NCBI GenBank assembly: GCA_025936675.1
Contig: JAICSX010000051.1
Location: forward strand, 1 to 12,909
Length of the DNA stretch: 12,909 bases
Source of the DNA: Sphingomonas sp.
GTDB lineage: Bacteria > Pseudomonadota > Alphaproteobacteria > Sphingomonadales > Sphingomonadaceae
Direction of reading: 5' to 3'
Below the pieces are notes generated by a model. It saw nothing but the letters and a program-made list of their open reading frames with translations. It searched no databases and was not told the origin of the DNA. This document shows positions 1 through 7,034 of this stretch, piece by piece. Every line of letters begins with the position of its first letter. Position 1 is the stretch's first letter. The position numbers and the translations under genes were made by a program.

Positions 1-1
1 A

Positions 2-160
2 AGCGGGATCAATTTCGAGCATGGCCCCCGCAACCAGCCCTGGATGTGGCGAGAGGCGCGGCTTCGCGATCCCGACGGAAACATCATCTTCTTCTATCAT
101 GCGGGTGAAAGCCGCCGCTTCCCACCCTGGCGAGTGCCGGATCCGTCATCCCGACCTTGA
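2..160 (+). CDS. VOC/glyoxalase-superfamily protein, C-terminal part only
   Basis: The frame is open from the window edge to TGA at 158-160 and gives 52 residues of a truncated protein. The visible part contains NQPWMWREARLRDPDGN followed by IIFFYHAGESRRFPPWRV. The block 'RDPDGN-x-I-x-F-Y' is the typical last beta strand of vicinal-oxygen-chelate (glyoxalase/bleomycin-resistance/dioxygenase) domains, where the metal-binding Glu or its substitute lies near the end. Substrate and reaction cannot be told from this fragment. The last seven residues (PDPSSRP) are encoded by an intergenic repeat that begins around 138-144, so the natural end of the protein was probably just after WRV and the repeat supplied a new stop. 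The gene is in the same direction as rnhB, 90 bases downstream. The family call is fairly safe; function is unknown. Confidence 0.68.
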   Translation, partial: SGINFEHGPRNQPWMWREARLRDPDGNIIFFYHAGESRRFPPWRVPDPSSRP

Positions 161-222
161 GCCCGGATCCGGTCAATCCACAGGAAAGAAAAGGTGGATT
201 CCAGCTTTCGCTGGAATGACGA
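141..222. repeat. REP-like intergenic palindromic repeat
   Basis: The stretch contains nested inverted repeats. CGTCAT at 144-149 pairs with ATGACG at 216-221. AATCCAC (175-181) pairs with GTGGATT (194-200). ATTCCAGC (198-205) and GCTGGAAT (210-217) form a perfect 8-bp stem with a TTTC loop. The last two stems share bases, so they are alternatives. Elements with this 'GTCATyCC...GGAATGAC' design occur in many copies in proteobacterial genomes (family knowledge). It may act as a transcript-end structure between the VOC gene and rnhB. It overlaps the last codons of the VOC gene. Confidence 0.7.
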
Positions 223-250
223 AGAGGGATTCGGTTAGCGTCGCGACTCA

Positions 251-979
251 ATGCCCCGCCGCTGTTCCTTCAAGCTCGAGCTCGACTTCCCGCAGCCGCT
301 CGCCGGAGTCGATGAGGCCGGATGCGCGCCGCTTGCAGGCCCCGTGGTCGCCGCAGCCTGCATCCTCGACCGGGAGAAATTCCCGCGCGGGATTGACGAC
401 AGCAAGAACCTTCCTATCGAGAAGCGAGAGTCGATTTACGCCAAGCTGGTGAAGGTCAGCGCCTGGGGCGTCGGCATCGCGTCGGTCGAGGAGATCGACC
501 AGATCAACATTTACTGGGCGCGCATGCTGGCGATGACTCGGGCCGTCGAAGCGCTCGGCCTCGAGCCCGCCTGGGTGCTGGTCGACGGCAACGCCTGCCC
601 GAAGTGGCAGCGCCCGTCGAAGGCGATCGTCGACGGCGATGCCAAGTGCCGCTCCATCGCTGCAGCCTCGATCATCGCCAAGGTGACGCGCGACCGGATC
701 ATGGCGGAGCATGCGCGCGAATATCCAGGCTATGGCTGGGAGCATAACCGCGGCTACGGGACGCCGGAGCATTGGAGAGCCCTCCACGCCTTAGGGCCGA
801 CCCCGCTCCACCGCCGGAGCTTCCCGAAGGTGCGCGCGGCCATCGACAAGGACGCTCAGCCGGACCTCGTCTTCGAAATTATCGGAGGCGAGTCCTCCGA
901 GTCACACCCCCCACAGCTTGAGTCCGCTACGACTGCCGTGACTCAACATATTGTGGTCGAGGCGCCTCCTGCCGCCTGA
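251..979 (+). CDS. rnhB: Ribonuclease HII
   Basis: RNase HII cuts RNA in RNA-DNA hybrids and starts removal of single ribonucleotides from genomic DNA. The 242-residue product has GVDEAG (19-24) with catalytic D21 and E22, DDSK (49-52), LVDGN (110-114) with D112, and GDAKCRSIAAASIIAKVTRD (129-148), where D130 is the likely fourth acidic ligand. Towards the end, YGWEHNRGYGTPEH and HRRSF are typical. The usual GRG motif, which senses the 2'-OH at the RNA-DNA junction, reads G24-C25-A26 here. About 45 residues after HRRSFPKVRAAI form an extra, low-complexity tail; bacterial RNase HII is usually near 200 residues. The start is forced: an in-frame TAG lies at 236-238 and no other start precedes GVDEAG. 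The ribosome binding site is weak. Four GANTC sites lie in the DNA encoding the tail, ahead of ccrM. Confidence 0.95.
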   Translation: MPRRCSFKLELDFPQPLAGVDEAGCAPLAGPVVAAACILDREKFPRGIDDSKNLPIEKRESIYAKLVKVSAWGVGIASVEEIDQINIYWARMLAMTRAVEALGLEPAWVLVDGNACPKWQRPSKAIVDGDAKCRSIAAASIIAKVTRDRIMAEHAREYPGYGWEHNRGYGTPEHWRALHALGPTPLHRRSFPKVRAAIDKDAQPDLVFEIIGGESSESHPPQLESATTAVTQHIVVEAPPAA

Positions 980-1041
980 CGCTTGCGTCCCGAAGCGGGG
1001 CGTTAACCCTTGATTGCTTGACCGCGAGTCCCGGCTGACTC
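890..1041. promoter_or_regulatory. Cluster of six GANTC (CcrM methylation) sites
   Basis: GANTC occurs at 890, 899, 920, 940 (GAGTC, GAGTC, GAGTC, GACTC, within the 3' end of rnhB) and at 1026 (GAGTC) and 1037 (GACTC) in the leader of ccrM. I found none within the 1137 bases of ccrM itself. GANTC is the recognition site of CcrM, and in Caulobacter two such sites in the ccrM leader couple its transcription to methylation state (established knowledge). That the sites regulate ccrM here is inference. Confidence 0.6.
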
Positions 1042-1046
1042 ACCTT
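1003..1046 (+). promoter_or_regulatory. Candidate ccrM promoter with partial CtrA box
   Basis: TTAA (1003-1006), seven bases, then TTGC (1014-1017) resembles the CtrA box TTAA-N7-TTAA with an imperfect second half. Directly after it, TTGACC (1018-1023) is a good -35 hexamer; 17 bases further CACCTT is a poor -10. The GANTC sites at 1026 and 1037 fall inside this spacer region. This is the layout of the Caulobacter ccrM promoter (CtrA activation, methylation sensitivity), but here it is inferred only. A short stem (CGTCCC-GAAGC-GGGGCG, 986-1002) just upstream may end rnhB transcripts. Confidence 0.4.
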
Positions 1047-1073
1047 CCCGTCCTTGGGAGAGGGGCAGAGTAA

Positions 1074-2213
<1,140 letters not shown>

Positions 2214-2214
2214 T

Positions 2215-2308
2215 CGTTCGTCCTGAGCGGAGCCGCAAAGCTGCGCAGTCGAAGGGCGTTTAGAACGAACGTATTGCCAGCGCCCTTCGACTTCGCTCAG
2301 GACGAACG
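2215..2308. repeat. Two-step palindromic intergenic element between ccrM and folP
   Basis: The outer arms CGTTCGTCCTGAGCG (2215-2229) and CGCTCAGGACGAACG (2294-2308) are perfect 15-bp complements. The inner arms AGTCGAAGGGCG (2247-2258) and CGCCCTTCGACT (2281-2292) pair over 12 bp. The left arm carries a 17-base bulge (2230-2246), which itself can fold (GCCGCAAAGCTGCGC region). The loop is 2259-2280. This looks like a dispersed sphingomonad repeat. It starts two bases after the ccrM stop and ends seven bases before the folP start, so it could end ccrM transcripts or shape the folP leader; AGGA at 2299-2302, inside the right arm, is the only Shine-Dalgarno-like stretch for folP. Confidence 0.8.
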
Positions 2309-2314
2309 AACATC

Positions 2315-3388
2315 ATGACCCGCACCCTCATCCGACCGACAGCCTTCGTCGATTCCCCGTTCGGGCATGACGGAAAGGTCGCGCGGCTCGCCGGCGGCCT
2401 CAACTGGTTCGCAGTGATCGAGCTGATCCGGATCGCCGCCCACCAGCGCGTCTCGACCGAATTGCTGCCCGTTGAGGGCATTGAGGACCGCTTTGACGAC
2501 GATCTCGCCGCGCAATGGAAGGCGCTGACGGCGCCGCGCCCCGCGCTTCAGCTCGGCGAGCGGACGATCCGCCTCGATCAGCCGCAGGTGATGGCGATCC
2601 TGAATGCGACGCCGGACAGCTTCTCGGACGGCGACCAGTTCGCCGATGCGTCAGCCGCGGCCGAAGCAGGAGCGGATTTCGCTGCTCAAGGTGCTGCAAT
2701 CGTCGACGTCGGGGGCGAATCGACACGGCCCGGCGCACGCGTCATCTGGGAGGGTGACGAGATCGAGCGCGTCGTTCCTGTCGTCCGCCAGCTCGTTGCC
2801 GGCGGAGTCGCTGTCTCGGCCGACACGCGCAAGGCTGACGTCATGACGGCAGCGCTCGCTGCGGGAGCGCGGATGATCAACGACGTGTCGGCGCTGATCT
2901 TCGATGCGCGCTCAGCCGAGATCGTCTCGACGGCGGGCGTGCCGGTCGTGCTCATGCACCATCGGGGCGACCCCCAGACCATGCAGGACAATCCGCGCTA
3001 CGACGACGTGCTCGTCGAGGTCTACCTGTGGCTGCAGGAGCGGATCGAAGCCGCCGTCGAGGCCGGGATCGCGCGAGACAAGATCCTTATCGATCCGGGC
3101 TTCGGCTTCGGGAAGAATGTCGGCCACAATCTCGAGCTGATGAACGGCCTCGCACTGTTCCACTCGCTCGGCTGCCCGCTGGTCGTCGGCGCCAGTCGCA
3201 AGCGAACGATCGGAGCGCTCTCAGGGGAAGCGGCGGTGGACAAGAGGCTCGGCGGAAGCATTGCGTTCGCAATGAAGGCCGTGGAGCAGGGGGTTCAAAT
3301 CATTCGGGTCCACGACGTGTTCGAGACGGTGCAGGCGCTGCGCGTCTGGCGCGGGATGCGCGACCAGGCGCTGACGCCGCGTCCCTAA
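2315..3388 (+). CDS. folP: Dihydropteroate synthase
   Basis: The enzyme joins p-aminobenzoate to 6-hydroxymethyl-7,8-dihydropterin diphosphate, giving dihydropteroate in folate synthesis; it is the sulfonamide target. Of 357 residues, about 90-345 form the TIM-barrel: MAILNATPDSFSDG (93-106), DVGGESTRPG (131-140), SADTRK (168-173), IND (188-190), IDPGFGFGKN (259-268), GASRKR (292-297) and RVHDV (331-335). All pterin- and diphosphate-binding signatures are present. The first 90 residues are an extension absent from the 280-residue E. coli enzyme; it contains LAGGLNWFAVIEL and I do not recognise a domain in it. The start codon follows a palindromic repeat that would supply its weak AGGA ribosome site. 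The stop overlaps the convergent SDR gene stop by four bases (3385-3388). Confidence 0.95.
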   Translation: MTRTLIRPTAFVDSPFGHDGKVARLAGGLNWFAVIELIRIAAHQRVSTELLPVEGIEDRFDDDLAAQWKALTAPRPALQLGERTIRLDQPQVMAILNATPDSFSDGDQFADASAAAEAGADFAAQGAAIVDVGGESTRPGARVIWEGDEIERVVPVVRQLVAGGVAVSADTRKADVMTAALAAGARMINDVSALIFDARSAEIVSTAGVPVVLMHHRGDPQTMQDNPRYDDVLVEVYLWLQERIEAAVEAGIARDKILIDPGFGFGKNVGHNLELMNGLALFHSLGCPLVVGASRKRTIGALSGEAAVDKRLGGSIAFAMKAVEQGVQIIRVHDVFETVQALRVWRGMRDQALTPRP

Positions 3389-4125
3389 AGCGTGTAGCCG
3401 CCGTCGGTCACGAAGACGTTGCCGGTGACGTTTTTGGACGCGTCCGACAGCAGGAATGCGATCTGCTCTGCGATTTCCTCCGGCTTGGCGAAGCGCTTCA
3501 GCGGGGTCGCGATCGCCGCCATTTCCGCGAACGCAGCGTCGTGGCCGATCTGCCTGGCGCGATCGGCGAACATTGGCGCCTGGTCCCAGATCGCAGTCTC
3601 GACGCCGCCGGGCGCGATGGCGTTCACGCGGATATTTCGGGCCGCGACCTCCTTCGCTGCCACCCGGCCGAGCTGGATGACTGCCGCTTTCGACGCCGCA
3701 TAGGCGGCGATTGCGGGCTCCGCCTTGATGCCAGCAGCCGAGGCAACGAGCACAATCGAACCGCCATCGCGCATTGCCCGCAGTGCGGCTCGGAGCGTCA
3801 GGAACGCACCGTCGAGATTGACCGACATGACTCGACGCCAGTCCTCGAACGAAAATTCCTCGATCGGGCCGGTTGCGGCAATCCCCGCATTGACCACGGC
3901 GTGATCGATTTTGCCGAGGTCGGCCGAACCCCAGAAGGCTTCTTCAGAGACATCTGCGCCGAAGCGTTGCGTCGGACAGGCGATCTTCAGTCCATCAATG
4001 GACGCTTCGTTCAAGTCGACCAGGAACAGGCGCTCGGCGCCCTCCCGACCAAGCAGTTCCGTGGTCGCCCGCCCGATTCCCGACCCCGCGCCGGTGATGA
4101 GTGCGGTCTTTCCGCTAAATCGCAT
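3385..4125 (-). CDS. SDR-family NAD(P)-dependent oxidoreductase
   Basis: This is a classical short-chain dehydrogenase of 246 residues. It has the cofactor motif TGAGSGIG (11-18), NNAG-type VNAG (78-81), catalytic S129 in VLVASAAG, Y142-x3-K146 (YAASK), and the PGGVETAIWD loop (172-181). It ends with the conserved VFVTDGGYTL. D37 in 'LFLVDLNE', at the end of beta strand 2, suggests preference for NAD(H) over NADP(H) (inference). The substrate cannot be told; this type covers 3-oxoacyl reductases, sugar and steroid dehydrogenases. It lies 37 bases downstream of the sigma-54-type regulator on the same strand, so the two are probably cotranscribed. No strong Shine-Dalgarno sequence is seen. An ATG ten bases upstream is out of frame, so the chosen start is the natural one. 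Confidence 0.88.
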   Translation of the reverse strand: MRFSGKTALITGAGSGIGRATTELLGREGAERLFLVDLNEASIDGLKIACPTQRFGADVSEEAFWGSADLGKIDHAVVNAGIAATGPIEEFSFEDWRRVMSVNLDGAFLTLRAALRAMRDGGSIVLVASAAGIKAEPAIAAYAASKAAVIQLGRVAAKEVAARNIRVNAIAPGGVETAIWDQAPMFADRARQIGHDAAFAEMAAIATPLKRFAKPEEIAEQIAFLLSDASKNVTGNVFVTDGGYTL

Positions 4126-4162
4126 CCGCGTGCATTACAGCGGCGAGAGCGACAGCTCCAGC

Positions 4163-5599
4163 TTAGGCGGCGGTGTCGATTCCCAGCTCACCGAGCTTGC
4201 GGTAGAGCGTTGACCGGCCGATCCCGAGCCGCCTAGCGACCTCAGTCATACGGCCGCGATAGTGGCCGATCGCGAGCCGGATCAGGTCCGCCTCAATGTC
4301 TTCCAGCGGGCGCAAATGGCCGTCGCTGCTGTAGAGAGTCACACCCGGAGCGCTGGTCAGCATCTCTTCGCTCCGCTCGGCGCTGACGCTCGGTGAGAAG
4401 TCGGTCCGCCGGCCCGTGTAGCGCGACTGGATGGCGATGTGCGGGAAATGCTCGGCTGTCAGCGAACCGGTATCGCACTGCAGCGCGGCGCGGAACAAGA
4501 CGCCGGCGAGCTGGCGAACGTTGCCCGGCCAGCCGTAGCGCATCAGGATCGCGAGCGCGTCGTTCCCGATCGACAGTTCCTTGAGGCCGGTCTGCTCGGC
4601 AAGCCGCTGCAGCAGGTGCCTGGACAGCATCGGGATGTCGCCGCTGCGGTCCCGGAGCGAAGGCAGGGTGACCGTGGTCGCACCGATGCGCTCGGCCAGA
4701 CCGGCATTGAAGTCCTCGGGAAGCGGGCGACAGTTGGTTGCGATCACGCGGACGTCGACCGAATAGCTGCCGTTGAGCCCGACGGGGCGGACTTCCCCCG
4801 TGGCAAGGACGCGGTCGAGCACTTCCTGGGTCTGTTCGGGAAGAAGGCCGATCTCGTCGAGGACGAGCGTTCCACCGTCGGCCTGGACGAGCTTGCCGGT
4901 TTTCGCTGCGAAGGCGCCAGGGAATGCTCCCTTCTCATGGCCGAACAGCTCGCTGTCGATGATGTTGGCTGGCACTGCCTTGCAGTCGAGCGAGAGCAGA
5001 GGCCCCTTGGCGCGAAGGCTGGCGCCGTGGATTGCTCGGGCGACCGTCTCCTTGCCGGTGCCGGGCTCGCCGATGATCAACACCGGCAAGCGATTGCGAG
5101 CCGACTTGGCGGCGACGGCGAGAGCAGCACGGAATTCGGGAGCGGCGCCCACCAATTGCTCGAGCGGTAACGCAGGCGCAAGCTTCTCTGAGACCGGTGC
5201 AAGCTCGCCCGCGGCCCGACGGCGGTCGGCATTCGCGGCCAGCGCTTCGAGCAGCCGTTCGGCCGCCACCGGACGAACCAGGAAATCGGAAGCTCCGGCG
5301 CGCATTGCCTCGACCGCGACCGACACGGTATCTCCATGCGAAAGGACGATGACCGGGAGGTTGGGACGCCCGTCACGAAGCGCCTCTATGAGCTGTGGGC
5401 TCTTGTCTGGCTCCCAGCTTCCGAGCAGCGCTGCAAGCACTTCGCGGCCATGCGGGCCCTGCAGAAGCGCCAGAGCCATCTCCTCGTCGGCGGCGCCGAC
5501 GACGCTCCATCCGGCACGTCCCGCGATCGCCGAGATCAGCCGGCGCTCCTCGGGATTTGAGTCCAAAAGCAACAGGGAACGAGTCGGTTCTTCGCGCAT
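4163..5599 (-). CDS. NtrC-like sigma-54 AAA+ regulator with degenerate receiver
   Basis: The 478-residue protein has the three-domain NtrC plan. Residues 7-125 are receiver-like but degenerate: one Asp (D13) remains of the acidic pair, G60 or S61 sits where the phosphoacceptor Asp should be (LLGSWEPD), and R109 replaces the conserved Lys (FLVRPV). Residues 146-385 are the AAA+ domain: Walker A GEPGTGKE (177-184), Walker B LVLDEIG (245-251), LRDRSGDIP (315-323) with the arginine finger, and WPGNVRQL (357-364). The sigma-54 contact loop, normally GAFTGA, reads GAFPGA (224-229). Residues 432-473 are a Fis-type helix-turn-helix (MTEVARRLGIGRSTLYRKLGEL region). It probably acts without phosphorelay, and whether it works with sigma-54 is uncertain. 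AAGGG lies seven bases before the start. It is divergent from the oxidase-pntAA unit and upstream of the SDR gene. No histidine kinase is adjacent. Confidence 0.9.
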   Translation of the reverse strand: MREEPTRSLLLLDSNPEERRLISAIAGRAGWSVVGAADEEMALALLQGPHGREVLAALLGSWEPDKSPQLIEALRDGRPNLPVIVLSHGDTVSVAVEAMRAGASDFLVRPVAAERLLEALAANADRRRAAGELAPVSEKLAPALPLEQLVGAAPEFRAALAVAAKSARNRLPVLIIGEPGTGKETVARAIHGASLRAKGPLLSLDCKAVPANIIDSELFGHEKGAFPGAFAAKTGKLVQADGGTLVLDEIGLLPEQTQEVLDRVLATGEVRPVGLNGSYSVDVRVIATNCRPLPEDFNAGLAERIGATTVTLPSLRDRSGDIPMLSRHLLQRLAEQTGLKELSIGNDALAILMRYGWPGNVRQLAGVLFRAALQCDTGSLTAEHFPHIAIQSRYTGRRTDFSPSVSAERSEEMLTSAPGVTLYSSDGHLRPLEDIEADLIRLAIGHYRGRMTEVARRLGIGRSTLYRKLGELGIDTAA

Positions 5600-5669
5600 G
5601 TCCAGCCCTTCGCGCGGGACATTATTCCGGAAGGGGTAAAGGTGAGCTTAAGACTTGTGCCGCCGGGGC

Positions 5670-5697
5670 TTGGGAACCGGCATGTGCCTTGTTATGG
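5670..5697 (+). promoter_or_regulatory. Possible promoter of the coxIV-pntAA unit
   Basis: In the 132-base divergent gap, TTGGGA (5670-5675) and TTATGG (5692-5697) are 16 bases apart and could serve as -35 and -10. Between them lies the small palindrome GGCA-TG-TGCC (5679-5688), a possible operator. GCTTAAG at 5646-5652 repeats the core of the inverted repeat in front of pntAB. Matches to consensus are weak, so this is a suggestion only. Confidence 0.25.
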
Positions 5698-5731
5698 ACG
5701 CCTCACGAAATCTTGAATTGAAGGAACAATC

Positions 5732-5890
5732 ATGGCCGAGGAAGAGCCGATCCTGACCAGCCCGCCGACGCAGGACGTCGCCCATCACGTTGCCGATTAT
5801 GCGAACTTCACGCGATTGCTGAAGTGGGGCGCGCTGGTGTGCCTGATCGTCGGCCTCGTCTGGCTGATGCTCATCAAGGCCTATTGGTAA
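5732..5890 (+). CDS. aa3-type cytochrome c oxidase subunit IV (small)
   Basis: A 52-residue open frame starts MAEEEPILTSPPTQD and ends LMLIKAYW. It has a hydrophilic, acidic N-terminus, the stretch HHVADYANFTRLLKWG, and one C-terminal transmembrane helix (about 33-49). This matches the short bacterial aa3 oxidase subunit IV family (known in Paracoccus and Rhodobacter), a single-helix subunit that packs against the haem-copper oxidase core in the inner membrane. A good Shine-Dalgarno sequence, AAGGA, sits six bases before the ATG. It lies 12 bases upstream of pntAA, so it is probably the first gene of that operon; the core oxidase genes are not in this window. The family call is from sequence pattern, and its small size means a search would add confidence. 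Confidence 0.82.
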   Translation: MAEEEPILTSPPTQDVAHHVADYANFTRLLKWGALVCLIVGLVWLMLIKAYW

Positions 5891-5902
5891 GGCCCTGAGC
5901 TG

Positions 5903-7030
5903 ATGAAGATCGCGGTCCTGAAGGAGGGAGATGGCGAAACGCGTTGCGCCGCCATTCCCGAGACCGTGAAGAAGTTCATCGCGCTCGGAGCCGATGTCGC
6001 GGTCGAGCGCGGTGCGGGCGATGGCGCGTCGATTTCGGACGCGGACTTCGAGGCAGCCGGCGCGAAGCTCGGCAGTCGCGCGGACGTGCTCAAGAGCGCC
6101 GGAATCATTCTTTCGATCAACGGACCCGATCCGGAGTCGCTCAAGGGCGCGGACAAGCGCGCTCTGCTGATCGGTGGCCTCGACCCGCTTCGCCGCCGCG
6201 AGACGATCGATGCTTATGCGGGAGCGGGTCTCGAAGCCCTGGCGATGGAATGGATGCCGCGGATCACGCGCGCTCAATCGATGGACATCTTGTCCTCTCA
6301 GTCGAACCTCGCCGGCTACAAGGCCGTGGTCGACGGCGCTGCTACCTACGGCCGCGCCTTCCCGATGATGATGACGGCCGCCGGGACGGTCAGCCCTGCC
6401 AAGGTTTTCGTCATGGGAGTCGGGGTCGCGGGACTGCAGGCGATCGCGACCGCCAAGCGTCTTGGCGCGCAGGTCAGCGCGACCGATGTCCGATCGGCGA
6501 CCAAGGAGCAGATCATGTCGCTCGGCGCGAAGCCGATCTTCGTCGAGAATGTCGCCGGAATCGAAGGCGAGGGCAGCGGCGGCTACGCGACTGAGATGTC
6601 GCCGGAATATCAGAAGGCGCAGGCGGAGCTGGTCTCGTCGCACATCGCCAAGCAGGACATCGTCATCACCACCGCTCTGATCCCGGGCCGGCCGGCGCCG
6701 CGGCTTATCAGCGATGCGCAGATCGCGTCGATGCGGCCGGGCAGCGTCATCGTTGATCTAGCCGCGGAAGCTGGCGGCAATGTCGAAGGAACGGTCAGCG
6801 GCCAGCGCGTCGAGAAACATGGCGTCACCATCATCGGCGCGTCGAACCTCGCCCGTAGCCTCGCGGCAGATGCGTCGGCGCTGTTCGCCCGCAACCTCTA
6901 CAACTTCCTGTCGGCATTCTGGGACAAGGAACAGGGGAGGCCGGTGCTCTCGGAGGACGACGAGATTGTGAAGGCGATCCGCCTCACACAAGACGGCAAG
7001 GTCGTGAACGAGCGGCTCACCGCCGCCTGA
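5903..7030 (+). CDS. pntAA: Proton-translocating NAD(P) transhydrogenase, NAD(H)-binding subunit (PntAA)
   Basis: This is domain I of the transhydrogenase, which passes hydride from NADH to NADP+ as protons enter the cell. The 375-residue soluble subunit sits on the cytoplasmic face. It starts MKIAVLKE; the mobile loop ITRAQSMDILSSQSNLAGYK carries R120, Q125 and D128 with the same spacing as the R127-Q132-D135 triad of Rhodospirillum rubrum. The NAD fingerprint is MGVGVAG (171-177), followed by ATDVR (193-197), and GYATEMS and ASNLA are also conserved. It ends without membrane helices, which marks the split-subunit form (PntAA), not the fused E. coli PntA. The transmembrane partners pntAB and pntB lie only at 11922 onward, almost 5 kb away. 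It follows the oxidase subunit IV gene by 12 bases; its own ribosome site is weak, so coupling is likely. Confidence 0.95.
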   Translation: MKIAVLKEGDGETRCAAIPETVKKFIALGADVAVERGAGDGASISDADFEAAGAKLGSRADVLKSAGIILSINGPDPESLKGADKRALLIGGLDPLRRRETIDAYAGAGLEALAMEWMPRITRAQSMDILSSQSNLAGYKAVVDGAATYGRAFPMMMTAAGTVSPAKVFVMGVGVAGLQAIATAKRLGAQVSATDVRSATKEQIMSLGAKPIFVENVAGIEGEGSGGYATEMSPEYQKAQAELVSSHIAKQDIVITTALIPGRPAPRLISDAQIASMRPGSVIVDLAAEAGGNVEGTVSGQRVEKHGVTIIGASNLARSLAADASALFARNLYNFLSAFWDKEQGRPVLSEDDEIVKAIRLTQDGKVVNERLTAA

Positions 7031-7034
7031 TTTC

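Noticed and set aside
141..222. Insertion sequence remnant or CRISPR array
   Set aside because: No transposase frame, target duplication or regularly spaced identical repeats; the fold is that of a single REP-like element.
3028..4236. Long plus-strand frame of 402 codons across the folP end and the SDR gene
   Set aside because: It overlaps folP in another frame and runs antisense to the SDR gene; its translation is Arg/Gly-rich without motifs. A shadow of high GC content.
5600..5731. Sigma-54 (-24/-12) promoter for the coxIV-pntAA unit next to the sigma-54-type regulator
   Set aside because: No GG-N10-GC pair with the TGGCAC-N5-TTGC consensus was found in the gap.
5648..6643. Minus-strand frame of 331 codons over coxIV and pntAA
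   Set aside because: Antisense to two well-supported genes, no recognisable motif, composition typical of a shadow frame.
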